64,000 nt of DNA, from assembly GCA_964501315.1 (NCBI GenBank), contig CAZCSO010000002.1, positions 1 to 64,000 of the forward strand. Direction: 5' to 3'. A program made the position numbers and the translations under genes. The DNA is from UBA5603 sp964501315 (lineage in GTDB: Bacteria > Bacillota_I > Bacilli_A > Izemoplasmatales > Hujiaoplasmataceae). Shown one piece after another: positions 56,264 to 64,000 of the stretch (positions within the stretch are counted from its first letter, which is position 1; every line of letters begins with the position of its first letter). The notes beneath the pieces are model-generated. The model did not search any database. It worked only from the letters and a program-made list of their open reading frames with translations, and was not told where the DNA came from.

Positions 56264-58416
56264 AAAAGATTGCATTAGTTGGCAATCCCAACAGTGGTAA
56301 AACAACCTTATTTAATAGATTAACGGGCTCAAACCAATCGGTAGGAAATTGGCCTGGGGTTACGATAGAACGAAAATCTGGTCGTTTAAAACACGACAGT
56401 TTTGAAGCTGAAATCATCGATTTGCCCGGTGTATACTCATTATCAACGATATCATTAGAAGAAGAAGTAACCTCTAATTTTGTTCTTTCTCGATCAATGG
56501 ATTTGATTATCAACATCGTCGATGCCTCGAACTTAGAGCGCAACTTATTCTTGACCCATCAGTTGCTTGATTCCGATGTACCGATGATTATCGCCCTCAA
56601 TTGCATGGATATTGCCCAAACCAAATTCCAAGCATTGAATATTCCCAAGCTTCAAGCCTTATTGGGAGTTCCGGTCATTCCGGTCACCGCAAGTAAAAAA
56701 CAAGGAATAACCGATATCGTTCGTACCTTGGAAGTAGCGGATTATCAAAAACGAATCCCGAACGCAAAATATCCTGAGAAGATTCAAAAACACATACATC
56801 AGTTTGAATTGCTATTATCCGATCATTTTCTAGCCGTTCGTTTCTTTGAAGACGGGTTCCGCGCTGACGACTTAAAGAATGCACCTGAATCGCAACGCAC
56901 ACAATTAATAAAAGCATTTTCGAATGCAAAAGCAGATTTCGATCTTGATTTTGATATGGTTTTGCCCAATGAACGCTACAATCAGATATTGGATATTTGT
57001 TCGCAGGTCATTACGCCAAACGATTACGAAATTGAGACCGCAACCGATAAAATCGATAAGCTATTAACACACCGAATTCTTGGATTACCAATATTTTTAG
57101 CCATTATGTTCTCCGTCTTTTATTTATCCTTCGGCCCGATTGGATCATGGATTACCGATGGATTTGTTTGGTTGATCGATGGCTTCTTCAGTCTCATCGC
57201 CAAAGCCATCGAATCGGTGGGGATGGCACCTTGGGTGTCGTCACTGGTTATCAATGGTATTTTTGGTGGTTTGTCCGCCGTTCTGGGCTTTTTGCCTCAG
57301 TTGGCAATCTTATTCTTAGCGTTAGCTTTGTTGGAAGATTCCGGATACATGGCGCGAGCTGCGTTTATCATGGACCGTGCATTGCGTCGGTTCGGACTGT
57401 CTGGGAAATCATTCATTCCCATGCTCATTGGCTTTGGTTGTTCGGTTCCGGCGATGGCTGCGACACGAACATTGGATAAAGCCGAAGATCGTAAAGTGAC
57501 GACGATGATCATTCCTTTTATATCCTGTGGAGCGAAAGCACCCATTTATGGTATTTTTGCCGGTGCCATCTTTGCGAGCCATTCATATCTGGTTGTTTTC
57601 TCCATGTACCTTATTGGGCTATTGGTCGCAATATTTTCAGCGGTATTGTTTAAAAAAGTATTCTTTAAAAATGCTTCTTCAAACTATTTGATGGAGCTAC
57701 CGGAATATCGGATGCCAACGATCAAAAATACGTTTTTACATACCTGGGAACGCGTTAAAGGGTTCTTAATCAAAGCAGGAACCATCTTGTTAGCAGCGTT
57801 TATCATCATTTGGTTCTTAAGTTTCTTTGGAACCGTTGATGGCAGTTTCCGATTACTCGCCGACACCGAACTTGAGTACAGTATTTTGGGTTCGGTCGGG
57901 AAAGCATTATTACCACTGTTCAAACCCATTGGATTTTCGGATTGGCAATCAACCGTGGCGGTATTGTCCGGTTTCGTTGCGAAAGAATCGGTTGTCGGAA
58001 CGCTGGGTATCTTATACGGTGTTGCCGGCGACGTTGTCGAGGAAGGCGGACTCCTATATCCTCTCATTCAAGCAAACTTCACGCCGCTCCAAGCCTATTC
58101 CTTCATGGTATTTGCGTTATTAACTTCTCCCTGCATCGCGGCATTAGCTGCGATGAAAAAAGAGTTAGGCTCTTGGAAATGGTGGATTTTTGCGGTATTA
58201 TATGAGTTGGTCATCTCCTATGGAATTGCGTTGATGATCTTCCAACTGGGTTCGCTGGGCATTGGTACCTTATTATCCTTTTTGTTTTTAATCGTGATTG
58301 TTGTTTTTGTTTTATCCATTGTGATTCGCCTCATCAAGCGAAAAGGATCGACATGTTCAAACTGCTCAGGATGTTCCACTCAAGACAGTTGTTATTTACC
58401 GAAGAAAAAAGACTAG
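56260..58416 (+). CDS. feoB: Ferrous iron transporter FeoB
   Basis: The 718-residue product has the N-terminal G domain (G1 G-N-P-N-S-G-K-T at 8-15, G3 D-L-P-G near 52, G4 N-C-M-D near 113), the GDI helical region, and a membrane part with two Gate motifs, including G-C-S-V-P-A (about 391-396) and C-x-A-like S-C-G-A-K-A-P near 427. The C-terminus carries a Cys cluster (C-S-N-C-S-G-C and D-S-C), as in many Firmicutes FeoB proteins, which may bind Fe or sense redox. It imports Fe(II) under low oxygen. Confidence 0.96.
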   Translation: MKKIALVGNPNSGKTTLFNRLTGSNQSVGNWPGVTIERKSGRLKHDSFEAEIIDLPGVYSLSTISLEEEVTSNFVLSRSMDLIINIVDASNLERNLFLTHQLLDSDVPMIIALNCMDIAQTKFQALNIPKLQALLGVPVIPVTASKKQGITDIVRTLEVADYQKRIPNAKYPEKIQKHIHQFELLLSDHFLAVRFFEDGFRADDLKNAPESQRTQLIKAFSNAKADFDLDFDMVLPNERYNQILDICSQVITPNDYEIETATDKIDKLLTHRILGLPIFLAIMFSVFYLSFGPIGSWITDGFVWLIDGFFSLIAKAIESVGMAPWVSSLVINGIFGGLSAVLGFLPQLAILFLALALLEDSGYMARAAFIMDRALRRFGLSGKSFIPMLIGFGCSVPAMAATRTLDKAEDRKVTTMIIPFISCGAKAPIYGIFAGAIFASHSYLVVFSMYLIGLLVAIFSAVLFKKVFFKNASSNYLMELPEYRMPTIKNTFLHTWERVKGFLIKAGTILLAAFIIIWFLSFFGTVDGSFRLLADTELEYSILGSVGKALLPLFKPIGFSDWQSTVAVLSGFVAKESVVGTLGILYGVAGDVVEEGGLLYPLIQANFTPLQAYSFMVFALLTSPCIAALAAMKKELGSWKWWIFAVLYELVISYGIALMIFQLGSLGIGTLLSFLFLIVIVVFVLSIVIRLIKRKGSTCSNCSGCSTQDSCYLPKKKD

Positions 58417-58431
58417 TATTAAGGAGGAATC

Positions 58432-58818
58432 ATGACTCGACACGTATCTCAATTCAGTGAGTCTTTGGAAGACTACTTAGAAGCCATTTCGATGCTGGGA
58501 GGCACTAACGTTCGAAGTGTTGATTTAGCCAACCATTTAGGTGTGACGAAGGCTAGCGTCAATTATGCCATCAACACCTTGATCGATAACGGATTGGTCA
58601 TCAAAGCGCCTTACGGCGATATTTCGTTAACGACGTTAGGAAAAGAAACGTCCGAACGTGTGTTACACAAGCACCTCGTCATTCGACGCTTTTTGACCGA
58701 CGTTTTGCACGTTGATTCGACGTTGGCGAACCAAGAGGCTTGCGGCATCGAGCACAACATTTCTGATCAAACGTTAGAGAAGTTAGAATCTTTAATGAAT
58801 CAATTATTGTCCGAATAA
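58432..58818 (+). CDS. DtxR/MntR-family metal-dependent regulator
   Basis: The 128-residue product starts with the family's first helix (S-E-S-L-E-D-Y-L-E-A-I), an HTH (V-R-S-V-D-L-A-N-H-L-G-V-T-K-A-S-V about 26-42) and a dimerisation/metal domain with R-F-L-T-D-V-L-H-V and A-C-G-I-E-H-N-I-S. The usual H-R-x-x-E appears as H-K-H, and E-A-C-x-x-E-H is present, so metal ligands are mostly kept. It lacks the C-terminal SH3 domain, like MntR. As the last gene of the feo operon it probably represses it in response to Fe(II) or Mn(II). Confidence 0.9.
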   Translation: MTRHVSQFSESLEDYLEAISMLGGTNVRSVDLANHLGVTKASVNYAINTLIDNGLVIKAPYGDISLTTLGKETSERVLHKHLVIRRFLTDVLHVDSTLANQEACGIEHNISDQTLEKLESLMNQLLSE

Positions 58819-58844
58819 AAAAAGTCACCGCGGTGACTTTTTAT
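58816..58844. terminator. Bidirectional terminator between DtxR-type and LacI-type genes
   Basis: Arms aaaaagtcaccg and cggtgacttttt form an uninterrupted palindrome with A and T flanks. Confidence 0.85.
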
Positions 58845-59809
58845 TTTGTCGTTTCTCGTTCAATCAATTTGACATCGATGAGTTGATGAAAATGATCGAT
58901 GGGTTCGTTACTGATTAATTTAACCAACGTCTCAACGGCATAATGTCCAATTTTATCGGTCGATTGTGCAATCGTTGTCAGCTTGGGAGATAGAATTCTT
59001 GAAAATTCAATGTTGTCAAAGCCAATGACTTGAACGTCTCCGGGTACGGAGCGACCGCAGTTTCGTAAGCATTGAATAACGTTTAGGGCGATGATATCGG
59101 AATCGCAGAAGATACCGTCGCAATCGAGATTGGAATTGATGACGTTTTGAATATCTTCTTGACTTGGATTTTTGAAATCAAGATCGAAACTGAAATTGTA
59201 GACCTTATTTTTTTCCATGATTGATTTAAACCCTCTCGTTCGGTCTTGAACCGGCAATAGAACCGAAGGCCCACGGAAGTGAATGATCTTTTTACAGCCA
59301 TTGTCAATTAACTTTTGAGCGGCTAGTTGACCACCCAATACGTTGTTGCTGGTGACAGAAGGAATGTCTTCGGTCAATTTATGGTCAATGGCGATAATCG
59401 GAATGTTGAGACTCTTGTAATCCATAATACGTGTCGTGTTTGAAATCATGATGATTCCGTCAATGTTGTACTGTTGGAATACCTTCAAGTATTTTGACTC
59501 GCGTTCCTTGTTGTCCTGCGAGTTACATACCATGAGGCGATAATTGTAATTGACGGTAATGTCTTCAATGACTTCGAGCAGTTCGGCAAAATAATACGAT
59601 GTTAAATGAGGGACGATGATACCGATGATTCGAGATTGTTTCTTAAATAAAGATCGAGCTAGTTCGTTTGGTACGTATTGAAGTTCCTTGATTGCTTCCA
59701 AAACCAATTCTTTTGTGGTTTCGTTTACATATCCTTTTTTGTTGATGACGCGAGATACCGTCGCAACGCTGACATGCGCCAGTTTTGCGACATCTTTGAT
59801 GGTTGCCAT
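58841..59809 (-). CDS. LacI-family transcription regulator
   Basis: The 322-residue product has the LacI DNA-binding start A-T-I-K-D-V-A-K-L-A-H-V-S-V-A-T-V-S-R-V (2-21) and a periplasmic-binding-protein-like sugar domain with I-I-G-I-I-V-P-H near 60 and I-G-F-D-N-I-E-F-S near 265. It diverges from a GH13 enzyme gene, its probable target. The likely effector is a maltodextrin or related sugar. aggaaa precedes the start on the minus strand. Confidence 0.93.
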   Translation of the reverse strand: MATIKDVAKLAHVSVATVSRVINKKGYVNETTKELVLEAIKELQYVPNELARSLFKKQSRIIGIIVPHLTSYYFAELLEVIEDITVNYNYRLMVCNSQDNKERESKYLKVFQQYNIDGIIMISNTTRIMDYKSLNIPIIAIDHKLTEDIPSVTSNNVLGGQLAAQKLIDNGCKKIIHFRGPSVLLPVQDRTRGFKSIMEKNKVYNFSFDLDFKNPSQEDIQNVINSNLDCDGIFCDSDIIALNVIQCLRNCGRSVPGDVQVIGFDNIEFSRILSPKLTTIAQSTDKIGHYAVETLVKLISNEPIDHFHQLIDVKLIERETTK

Positions 59810-59847
59810 GGATGATTTCCTTTCTAAAAGTAGACAGTCATAGGTTT

Positions 59848-59952
59848 ATTATACTCCCGTTTACATAGTTTTGAAAGATAAACATGTCATTTTGTGTAAA
59901 TTATTTACATAGTTTGATTTTTGCATTTTTTGATATGTAATATCGATTACAT
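59848..59952. promoter_or_regulatory. lacI-GH13 divergent control region
   Basis: It holds a minus-strand -10 TATAAT (59848-59853) with TTTCAA 17 bases upstream for the regulator. The direct repeat TTTACATAGTTT occurs at 59860-59871 and 59904-59915, and ATGTAAT-atcg-ATTACAT (59935-59952) is an inverted repeat sharing the TTACAT half-site. These are candidate operators for the LacI-type protein. Confidence 0.55.
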
Positions 59953-60105
59953 TTCTTATTTCTATCACAATTCATTTGTCTCTTGGTAGTTCATTCATGA
60001 GATTACTTCACACATATTTTATCGTGGATAAGAATGGACATTTAGGGGTAAATGTAGTAAACTTTTTTATGTAGTCTGACGTTATTTAGGAAGGAAGAAA
60101 CCCTG

Positions 60106-61395
60106 ATGAACAAAACACCCATCAAATATCGAAATATGACAATATATCAAGTGTTCGTCCGCAACCACTCGAATGAAGGAACCTTTCAAGGCCTTATCAA
60201 TGATTTGGACCGAATTAAAGATTTGGGGATTGATATTGTCTATTTATTGCCCATTCATCCCATTGGTGTGAAAAATCGAAAAGGATCCTTAGGCAGTCCG
60301 TATTCAATCCGTGATTTTCGGTCGATTAATCCGGAATTAGGAACTCGTGATGATTTTCAACTTCTCATCGATGAGACGCATCGGCGAGGAATGAAACTCG
60401 TCATGGATATTGTTTTCAACCATACGTCACGAGACTCTGTGCTTTTACAAAATCATCCTGAATGGTTTTATGTAGACCAAAACGGTCACTTTAATAATCG
60501 TGTCGGCGAGTGGTGGGACATTACCGATTTGGATTACACGAAAGATAAAAATCTTTGGATTGAACTTGTGGATACGCTCAAGTCCTATGCGCTGATGGGC
60601 GTCGATGGCTTCCGTTGTGACGTCGCCAGTCTAGTACCGCTTGATTTTTGGCGTTATGCTCGAAAAGAAGTCGATAAAATCAATCGAAAAAGCATTTGGA
60701 TAAGCGAATCGGTTCACGGCGGATTTGTCAAATACATAAGAGACTGTGGCTTTAATGCCTGGAGTGAAGCCGAAATGTATCAGGTCTTTGATTTGGCTTA
60801 TGATTACGACGTACAACCGTTTTACGACGATTACTTAACCGGAAAACGTCCTCTAAAGGATTACTTGGAAGCTTTGGCTCGTCAAGACGAAATCTATCCG
60901 ACGAATTACGTCAAAATGAAAAATCTGGAAAATCATGATTTCGATCGCATCGCAAACTATGTAAAAGGTGATGTCAATAAAATCATGAATTGGTTTGGAT
61001 TCTCATTTTTCCAAAAAGGAGCAAACATGATTTATGCGGGTGGCGAGTTTGCATCGCCCAATCGACCCGATTTGTTTGAAAAAGATGTTTTCATACGGAA
61101 AGACGATATTTCCGAGTATCTTAAGAAACTAATCAAGATTAAGAAGAAACCTGCTTTTTCATGTGGTATCTACAAGGTTCATATGCCCTCTTTGGATGGG
61201 GTAGGTTACACGACATTTGAAAATCATCAGGAAATGTGGCATGGAATTTTCAATGTTGGCAGCGTTCAAGGAAAAATCGATGTCAATTTAAAAGACGGTT
61301 CGTATAAGAATCAATTAACCGGAAAAATGGTGAAAATCGAAAATGGGCAACTAGAGATGCCTTTAGATCCCATTGCCATTCGAGTATTGAAGTAA
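60106..61395 (+). CDS. GH13 alpha-amylase-family glycosidase
   Basis: The 429-residue product is a compact (beta/alpha)8 GH13 enzyme: I-V-Y-L-L-P-I-H-P-I-G near 44, D-I-V-F-N-H-T-S near 101, nucleophile D172 in G-V-D-G-F-R-C-D-V-A, acid/base E201 in W-I-S-E-S and the third Asp in N-L-E-N-H-D-F-D-R near 283. No signal peptide is seen, so it acts on internal maltodextrin, glycogen or trehalose-like sugars. The C-terminal beta domain is short. aaggaagg lies upstream. Substrate specificity cannot be told. Confidence 0.92.
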   Translation: MNKTPIKYRNMTIYQVFVRNHSNEGTFQGLINDLDRIKDLGIDIVYLLPIHPIGVKNRKGSLGSPYSIRDFRSINPELGTRDDFQLLIDETHRRGMKLVMDIVFNHTSRDSVLLQNHPEWFYVDQNGHFNNRVGEWWDITDLDYTKDKNLWIELVDTLKSYALMGVDGFRCDVASLVPLDFWRYARKEVDKINRKSIWISESVHGGFVKYIRDCGFNAWSEAEMYQVFDLAYDYDVQPFYDDYLTGKRPLKDYLEALARQDEIYPTNYVKMKNLENHDFDRIANYVKGDVNKIMNWFGFSFFQKGANMIYAGGEFASPNRPDLFEKDVFIRKDDISEYLKKLIKIKKKPAFSCGIYKVHMPSLDGVGYTTFENHQEMWHGIFNVGSVQGKIDVNLKDGSYKNQLTGKMVKIENGQLEMPLDPIAIRVLK

Positions 61396-61414
61396 AGCGG
61401 ACTTCCGCTTTTTT
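61394..61414 (+). terminator. Terminator after GH13 gene
   Basis: Arms aagcgga and tccgctt with a very short loop, then tttttt. Confidence 0.7.
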
Positions 61415-61475
61415 CAATCAATGCGACAAATCTCATCAAATCGGTTATAATTTTCAGTATAAAGTTGGTGAACAA

Positions 61476-62783
61476 ATGAATCATGAATACGTAACCATTA
61501 TCGGCGCCGGTTTGGCTGGCGTTGAAGCGGCGTATCAACTGGCCTCTCGAGGCATCCCAGTGAAACTCTATGAAATGAAAAAACATAAGAAATCTCCAGC
61601 CCATACATCCGACGATTTTGCCGAATTGGTTTGTTCTAATTCATTAAGAAGCAACGACCTTCATAACGCCGTCGGGCTTTTGAAAGAAGAGATGAGACGA
61701 CTTAATTCGATTGTTATGAGCGTCGCTGACAAAGTCAGTGTTCCCGCCGGATCTGCTTTAGCGGTGGATCGCATTCAGTTTTCAAAAGAGTTGACATCCC
61801 TTATCCGTTCTCATCCATTAATTACGGTCATAGATGAAGAAGTGACAGAATTACCCAGTACTCCCACCATAATTGCCACAGGACCCTTAACCAGCGAAGC
61901 TTTGTTTAATTCGCTTCAAAAGTTGACGTGCGAGGACTATTTGTATTTCTTCGATGCGGCAGCGCCGATTGTCACGTTTGAATCCATTGATATGACCAAG
62001 GCGTACTTCAAAAGCCGTTACGATAAAGGAGAACCCACCTACATCAACTGTCCGATGACAAAAGAAGAATACGATATTTGGTACGAACAATTGCTTAAAG
62101 CGGAATGCGTCATTCCACACGACTTCGAACTTAAGCTATTTGAAGGATGCATGCCGTTTGAAGAAATGGCACGCAGAGGCGAACACACGCTTCGTTATGG
62201 GCCTTTGAAGCCCGTTGGCCTTGAAAAAGAAAAAGGAAAACGTCCGTATGCTGTCGTACAATTACGACAGGACAATCAAGAAGGCACGCTTTATAATATC
62301 GTTGGATTCCAAACGCATTTAACGTTTCCGGAACAACGGAAAATCATCCGCTTGATTCCCGGACTCGAAAATGCCGAGATTGTCCGTTATGGCGTCATGC
62401 ACCGAAATTCATTTGTCAACGCTCCAAGAGTCTTAAATCGGTATTATCAAATGAAAGATCATCCGAATTACTTCATTGCCGGTCAACTATCGGGAGTAGA
62501 AGGATATGTTGAAAGCGCTGGATCTGGGCTGATTGCTGGAATACAGATGGCCCGATACCTTTCGAATAAACCCTTTATCGAATTTCCTCAAACCACGGCA
62601 TTGGGAGCTCAGTCGCTGTACTTCGAAACGTCCGATGTAGCGACGTTTCAACCCATGAATATCAATTTTGGATTGTTTCTTCCACTGGATAAAGCTACTA
62701 CGAAAAAAGACAAAAAAAGTGCTTTTGTCGAGCGTTCGCTCGAAAAAATAAATGAAATTAAGGAACGGGATTTGATTGACTAA
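61476..62783 (+). CDS. trmFO: Methylenetetrahydrofolate-tRNA-(uracil-5-)-methyltransferase TrmFO
   Basis: The 435-residue product has the FAD motif I-G-A-G-L-A-G-V-E-A-A near 9-19, the conserved F-A-E-L-V-C-S-N-S-L-R-S near 46-57, A-A-A-P-I-V near 165 and the C-terminal G-Q-L-S-G-V-E-G-Y-V-E-S-A-G-S-G near 338. It methylates U54 in tRNA using methylene-THF and FADH2, the Gram-positive alternative to TrmA. It is followed with an 8-base overlap by xerC, a gene order common in Firmicutes. Confidence 0.96.
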   Translation: MNHEYVTIIGAGLAGVEAAYQLASRGIPVKLYEMKKHKKSPAHTSDDFAELVCSNSLRSNDLHNAVGLLKEEMRRLNSIVMSVADKVSVPAGSALAVDRIQFSKELTSLIRSHPLITVIDEEVTELPSTPTIIATGPLTSEALFNSLQKLTCEDYLYFFDAAAPIVTFESIDMTKAYFKSRYDKGEPTYINCPMTKEEYDIWYEQLLKAECVIPHDFELKLFEGCMPFEEMARRGEHTLRYGPLKPVGLEKEKGKRPYAVVQLRQDNQEGTLYNIVGFQTHLTFPEQRKIIRLIPGLENAEIVRYGVMHRNSFVNAPRVLNRYYQMKDHPNYFIAGQLSGVEGYVESAGSGLIAGIQMARYLSNKPFIEFPQTTALGAQSLYFETSDVATFQPMNINFGLFLPLDKATTKKDKKSAFVERSLEKINEIKERDLID

Positions 62784-63690
62784 TCAAGAATTGATTCAGT
62801 ACTTTCAAGCTTATCTTGAAGATCAAAAACATTATTCTATCAACACCGTCGTCGCTTATACCGATGATATTTTGTCGTTGGATTCGTTTTTGACACAAGA
62901 AGATTTAGGCGATATCTTTCATCTATCGGAACGTACTGCCAAATTTTACATTAGTTATTTGCACAATCGATATTCACCAAAATCCATTCGCAGAAAAATA
63001 TCGAGCGTTCGGACGCTATTTGACTTATTGATGACTGATCAGTTGTTATCGGTTAATCCTTTTGCGAATGTCGCATTACCGAAAGTAGAGAAGAGTTTAC
63101 CCAAATTCATCTACGAAAACGAACTGTCTGATTTTTTGGATCACATCGATACGACAACTCTCAAAGGGAAACGCGATTTAGCGTTATTTGAGTTGCTGTA
63201 CGGTGCAGGTCTTCGTGTTAGCGAGCTCGTTCAACTTAAATTGAACGAAATCGATTTGCATACAAAGACGTTATTGATTCATGGTAAAGGCTCAAAAGAC
63301 CGCTACGTTCCCATTCATCAAACGGCTATTGATCGTATGAATGATTATCTGGTTTTGGTTCGACCCGTGTTCAAAGCCCGAAACGACAAACCCGATGATC
63401 GCACCTTATTTTTAAACTTTAAAGGGTTCGCTTTAACAACGCGAGGTGTGCGTGACATATTGGACAAAGAAATATCGCGTCAAGCCTTGACACTGAATGT
63501 GACGCCTCATTCCTTTCGCCATTCGTTCGCTACCCATCTTCTTAATCACGGAGTTGATTTGAGAACGGTTCAAGAATTACTGGGGCATGTTAGCTTATCA
63601 ACGACTCAAATTTATACCAAAACATCCAACGAATCGTTAAAGAAGACTTTTTATACGTCACATCCAAGGGCGAAAAAAATAAATGATTAA
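62776..63690 (+). CDS. xerC: Tyrosine recombinase XerC
   Basis: The TTG at 62776 is the only sensible start: it lies within the end of trmFO and has ggaacggg upstream. The 304-residue product has the SAM-like N-terminal DNA-binding domain and the catalytic set: Arg in G-L-R-V-S-E-L near 153, Lys in G-K-G-S-K-D near 177, H-S-F-R-H near 248, L-G-H near 271 and the Tyr nucleophile in T-Q-I-Y-T near 282. It resolves chromosome dimers at dif. rlmH overlaps its end by 8 bases. Confidence 0.93.
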   Translation: MTNQELIQYFQAYLEDQKHYSINTVVAYTDDILSLDSFLTQEDLGDIFHLSERTAKFYISYLHNRYSPKSIRRKISSVRTLFDLLMTDQLLSVNPFANVALPKVEKSLPKFIYENELSDFLDHIDTTTLKGKRDLALFELLYGAGLRVSELVQLKLNEIDLHTKTLLIHGKGSKDRYVPIHQTAIDRMNDYLVLVRPVFKARNDKPDDRTLFLNFKGFALTTRGVRDILDKEISRQALTLNVTPHSFRHSFATHLLNHGVDLRTVQELLGHVSLSTTQIYTKTSNESLKKTFYTSHPRAKKIND

Positions 63691-64000
63691 TATTGTCGTT
63701 ATTGCCGTCGGAAAACTGAAAGAGTCGTATTTGATAGAGGGCGTAAAAGAATACCGAAAACGTATTGAAAAGTACGCAAAAGTCGAGATAATTGAACTCC
63801 CTGATGAAAAAAATCCCAGCAATGATTCGTTAGCTGAGATTCAAAGAATAAAGGAGATGGAAGGGAAAGCCATCCTTCAAAAACTACCGAAAGACGGAAC
63901 GCTCATTACCCTTGAAATTGAGGGGGAAATGGTTTCATCAGAAGAATTGGCTTCATCCATTGATTCATGGACGCAGTTTCAAGGGAATCGGCTCATTTTC
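63683..64000 (+). CDS. rlmH: 23S rRNA (pseudouridine1915-N3)-methyltransferase RlmH, 3' end outside window
   Basis: From the ATG overlapping the xerC stop, 106 codons are visible to the right edge. The start I-V-V-I-A-V-G-K-L-K-E-S-Y-L and later Y-R-K-R-I-E-K-Y-A-K-V-E-I-I-E-L and G-T-L-I-T-L-E-I-E-G-E match RlmH; the SAM-site G-G-x-x-G would come just beyond the edge. The complete protein is normally about 155-160 residues, so about one third is missing. Confidence 0.92.
   Translation, partial: MINIVVIAVGKLKESYLIEGVKEYRKRIEKYAKVEIIELPDEKNPSNDSLAEIQRIKEMEGKAILQKLPKDGTLITLEIEGEMVSSEELASSIDSWTQFQGNRLIF

Noticed and set aside
1..64000. CRISPR arrays, tRNA and rRNA genes
   Set aside because: No regularly spaced identical repeats, no cloverleaf with a T-loop GTTCGA-type motif and no rRNA core sequences were noticed when reading the window; a covariance search was not possible.

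Overview
The window is a chromosomal segment of a low-GC, Gram-positive-type bacterium. Signs of this are strong AGGAGG-type ribosome binding sites, many ATG/TTG starts overlapping the preceding stop, U-tailed hairpin terminators, a trmFO-xerC pair, a CpsB/C/D phosphotyrosine module and a GTP-type PEP carboxykinase. TGA serves as a stop codon (for example at the ends of feoA and of the DUF1667 gene), so the code is standard and not that of Mycoplasma or Spiroplasma. Desulfoferrodoxin, tryptophanase, formate-THF ligase, FeoAB and peroxiredoxin without a visible catalase suggest an anaerobe or aerotolerant fermenter. A Mollicutes-adjacent Bacillota lineage (Izemoplasma/Haloplasma/Erysipelotrichia-like) is my inference, not something proven here.

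Region 1 (1-5.9 kb) is accessory DNA. It holds the 3' end of an RHS-type polymorphic toxin, an unrelated second RHS tip without its own start, a small membrane protein after each tip, broken IS3-family transposase pieces, four copies of an IS-end-like repeat, and two different Fic-domain proteins with their own promoters.

Region 2 (5.9-17.2 kb) holds acetyltransferases, an AAC(3)-like enzyme, a nitroreductase, a beta-hydroxyacid dehydrogenase, thioredoxin reductase, and a heliorhodopsin gene divergent from a class II DNA photolyase operon (photolyase, YfcC-type transporter, MutT-type Nudix). It ends with a LURP-one protein, an SDR and an unusual GNAT-SGNH esterase fusion.

Region 3 (17.3-35.4 kb) has a MacB-like ABC exporter, a long AT-rich gap with a consensus promoter, a 1-Cys-type peroxiredoxin, a four-gene operon with a DAK2-DegV (fatty acid kinase-like) fusion, pckG convergent with that operon and divergent from tryptophanase, msrB with a CxxC membrane protein, an Ig-like surface protein, a ferritin-VIT membrane protein, a GltS-type symporter, DUF2804, DUF1292 and a superoxide reductase.

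Region 4 (35.4-44 kb) is envelope and polysaccharide: two tandem UppP paralogues, CpsC-CpsD-CpsB, a structured intergenic RNA candidate, a two-component system and a CapD/EpsC-type sugar dehydratase.

Region 5 (44-64 kb) has RlmD-type methyltransferase, fhs, a PfkB kinase, an HD hydrolase, MATE, a GntR-controlled flavoprotein operon (GlpA/LhgO-like dehydrogenase, disulfide-oxidoreductase-like flavoprotein, DUF1667) ending in ogt, the feoA-feoB-DtxR iron operon behind two inverted-repeat operators, a LacI regulator divergent from a GH13 enzyme, and trmFO-xerC-rlmH, cut by the right edge.

The strongest themes are redox and photodamage defence (heliorhodopsin/photolyase, MutT, Ogt, TrxB, Prx, MsrB, Dfx, iron handling) and a polymorphic-toxin/IS/Fic island at the left end. 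No tRNA, rRNA or CRISPR array was recognised.
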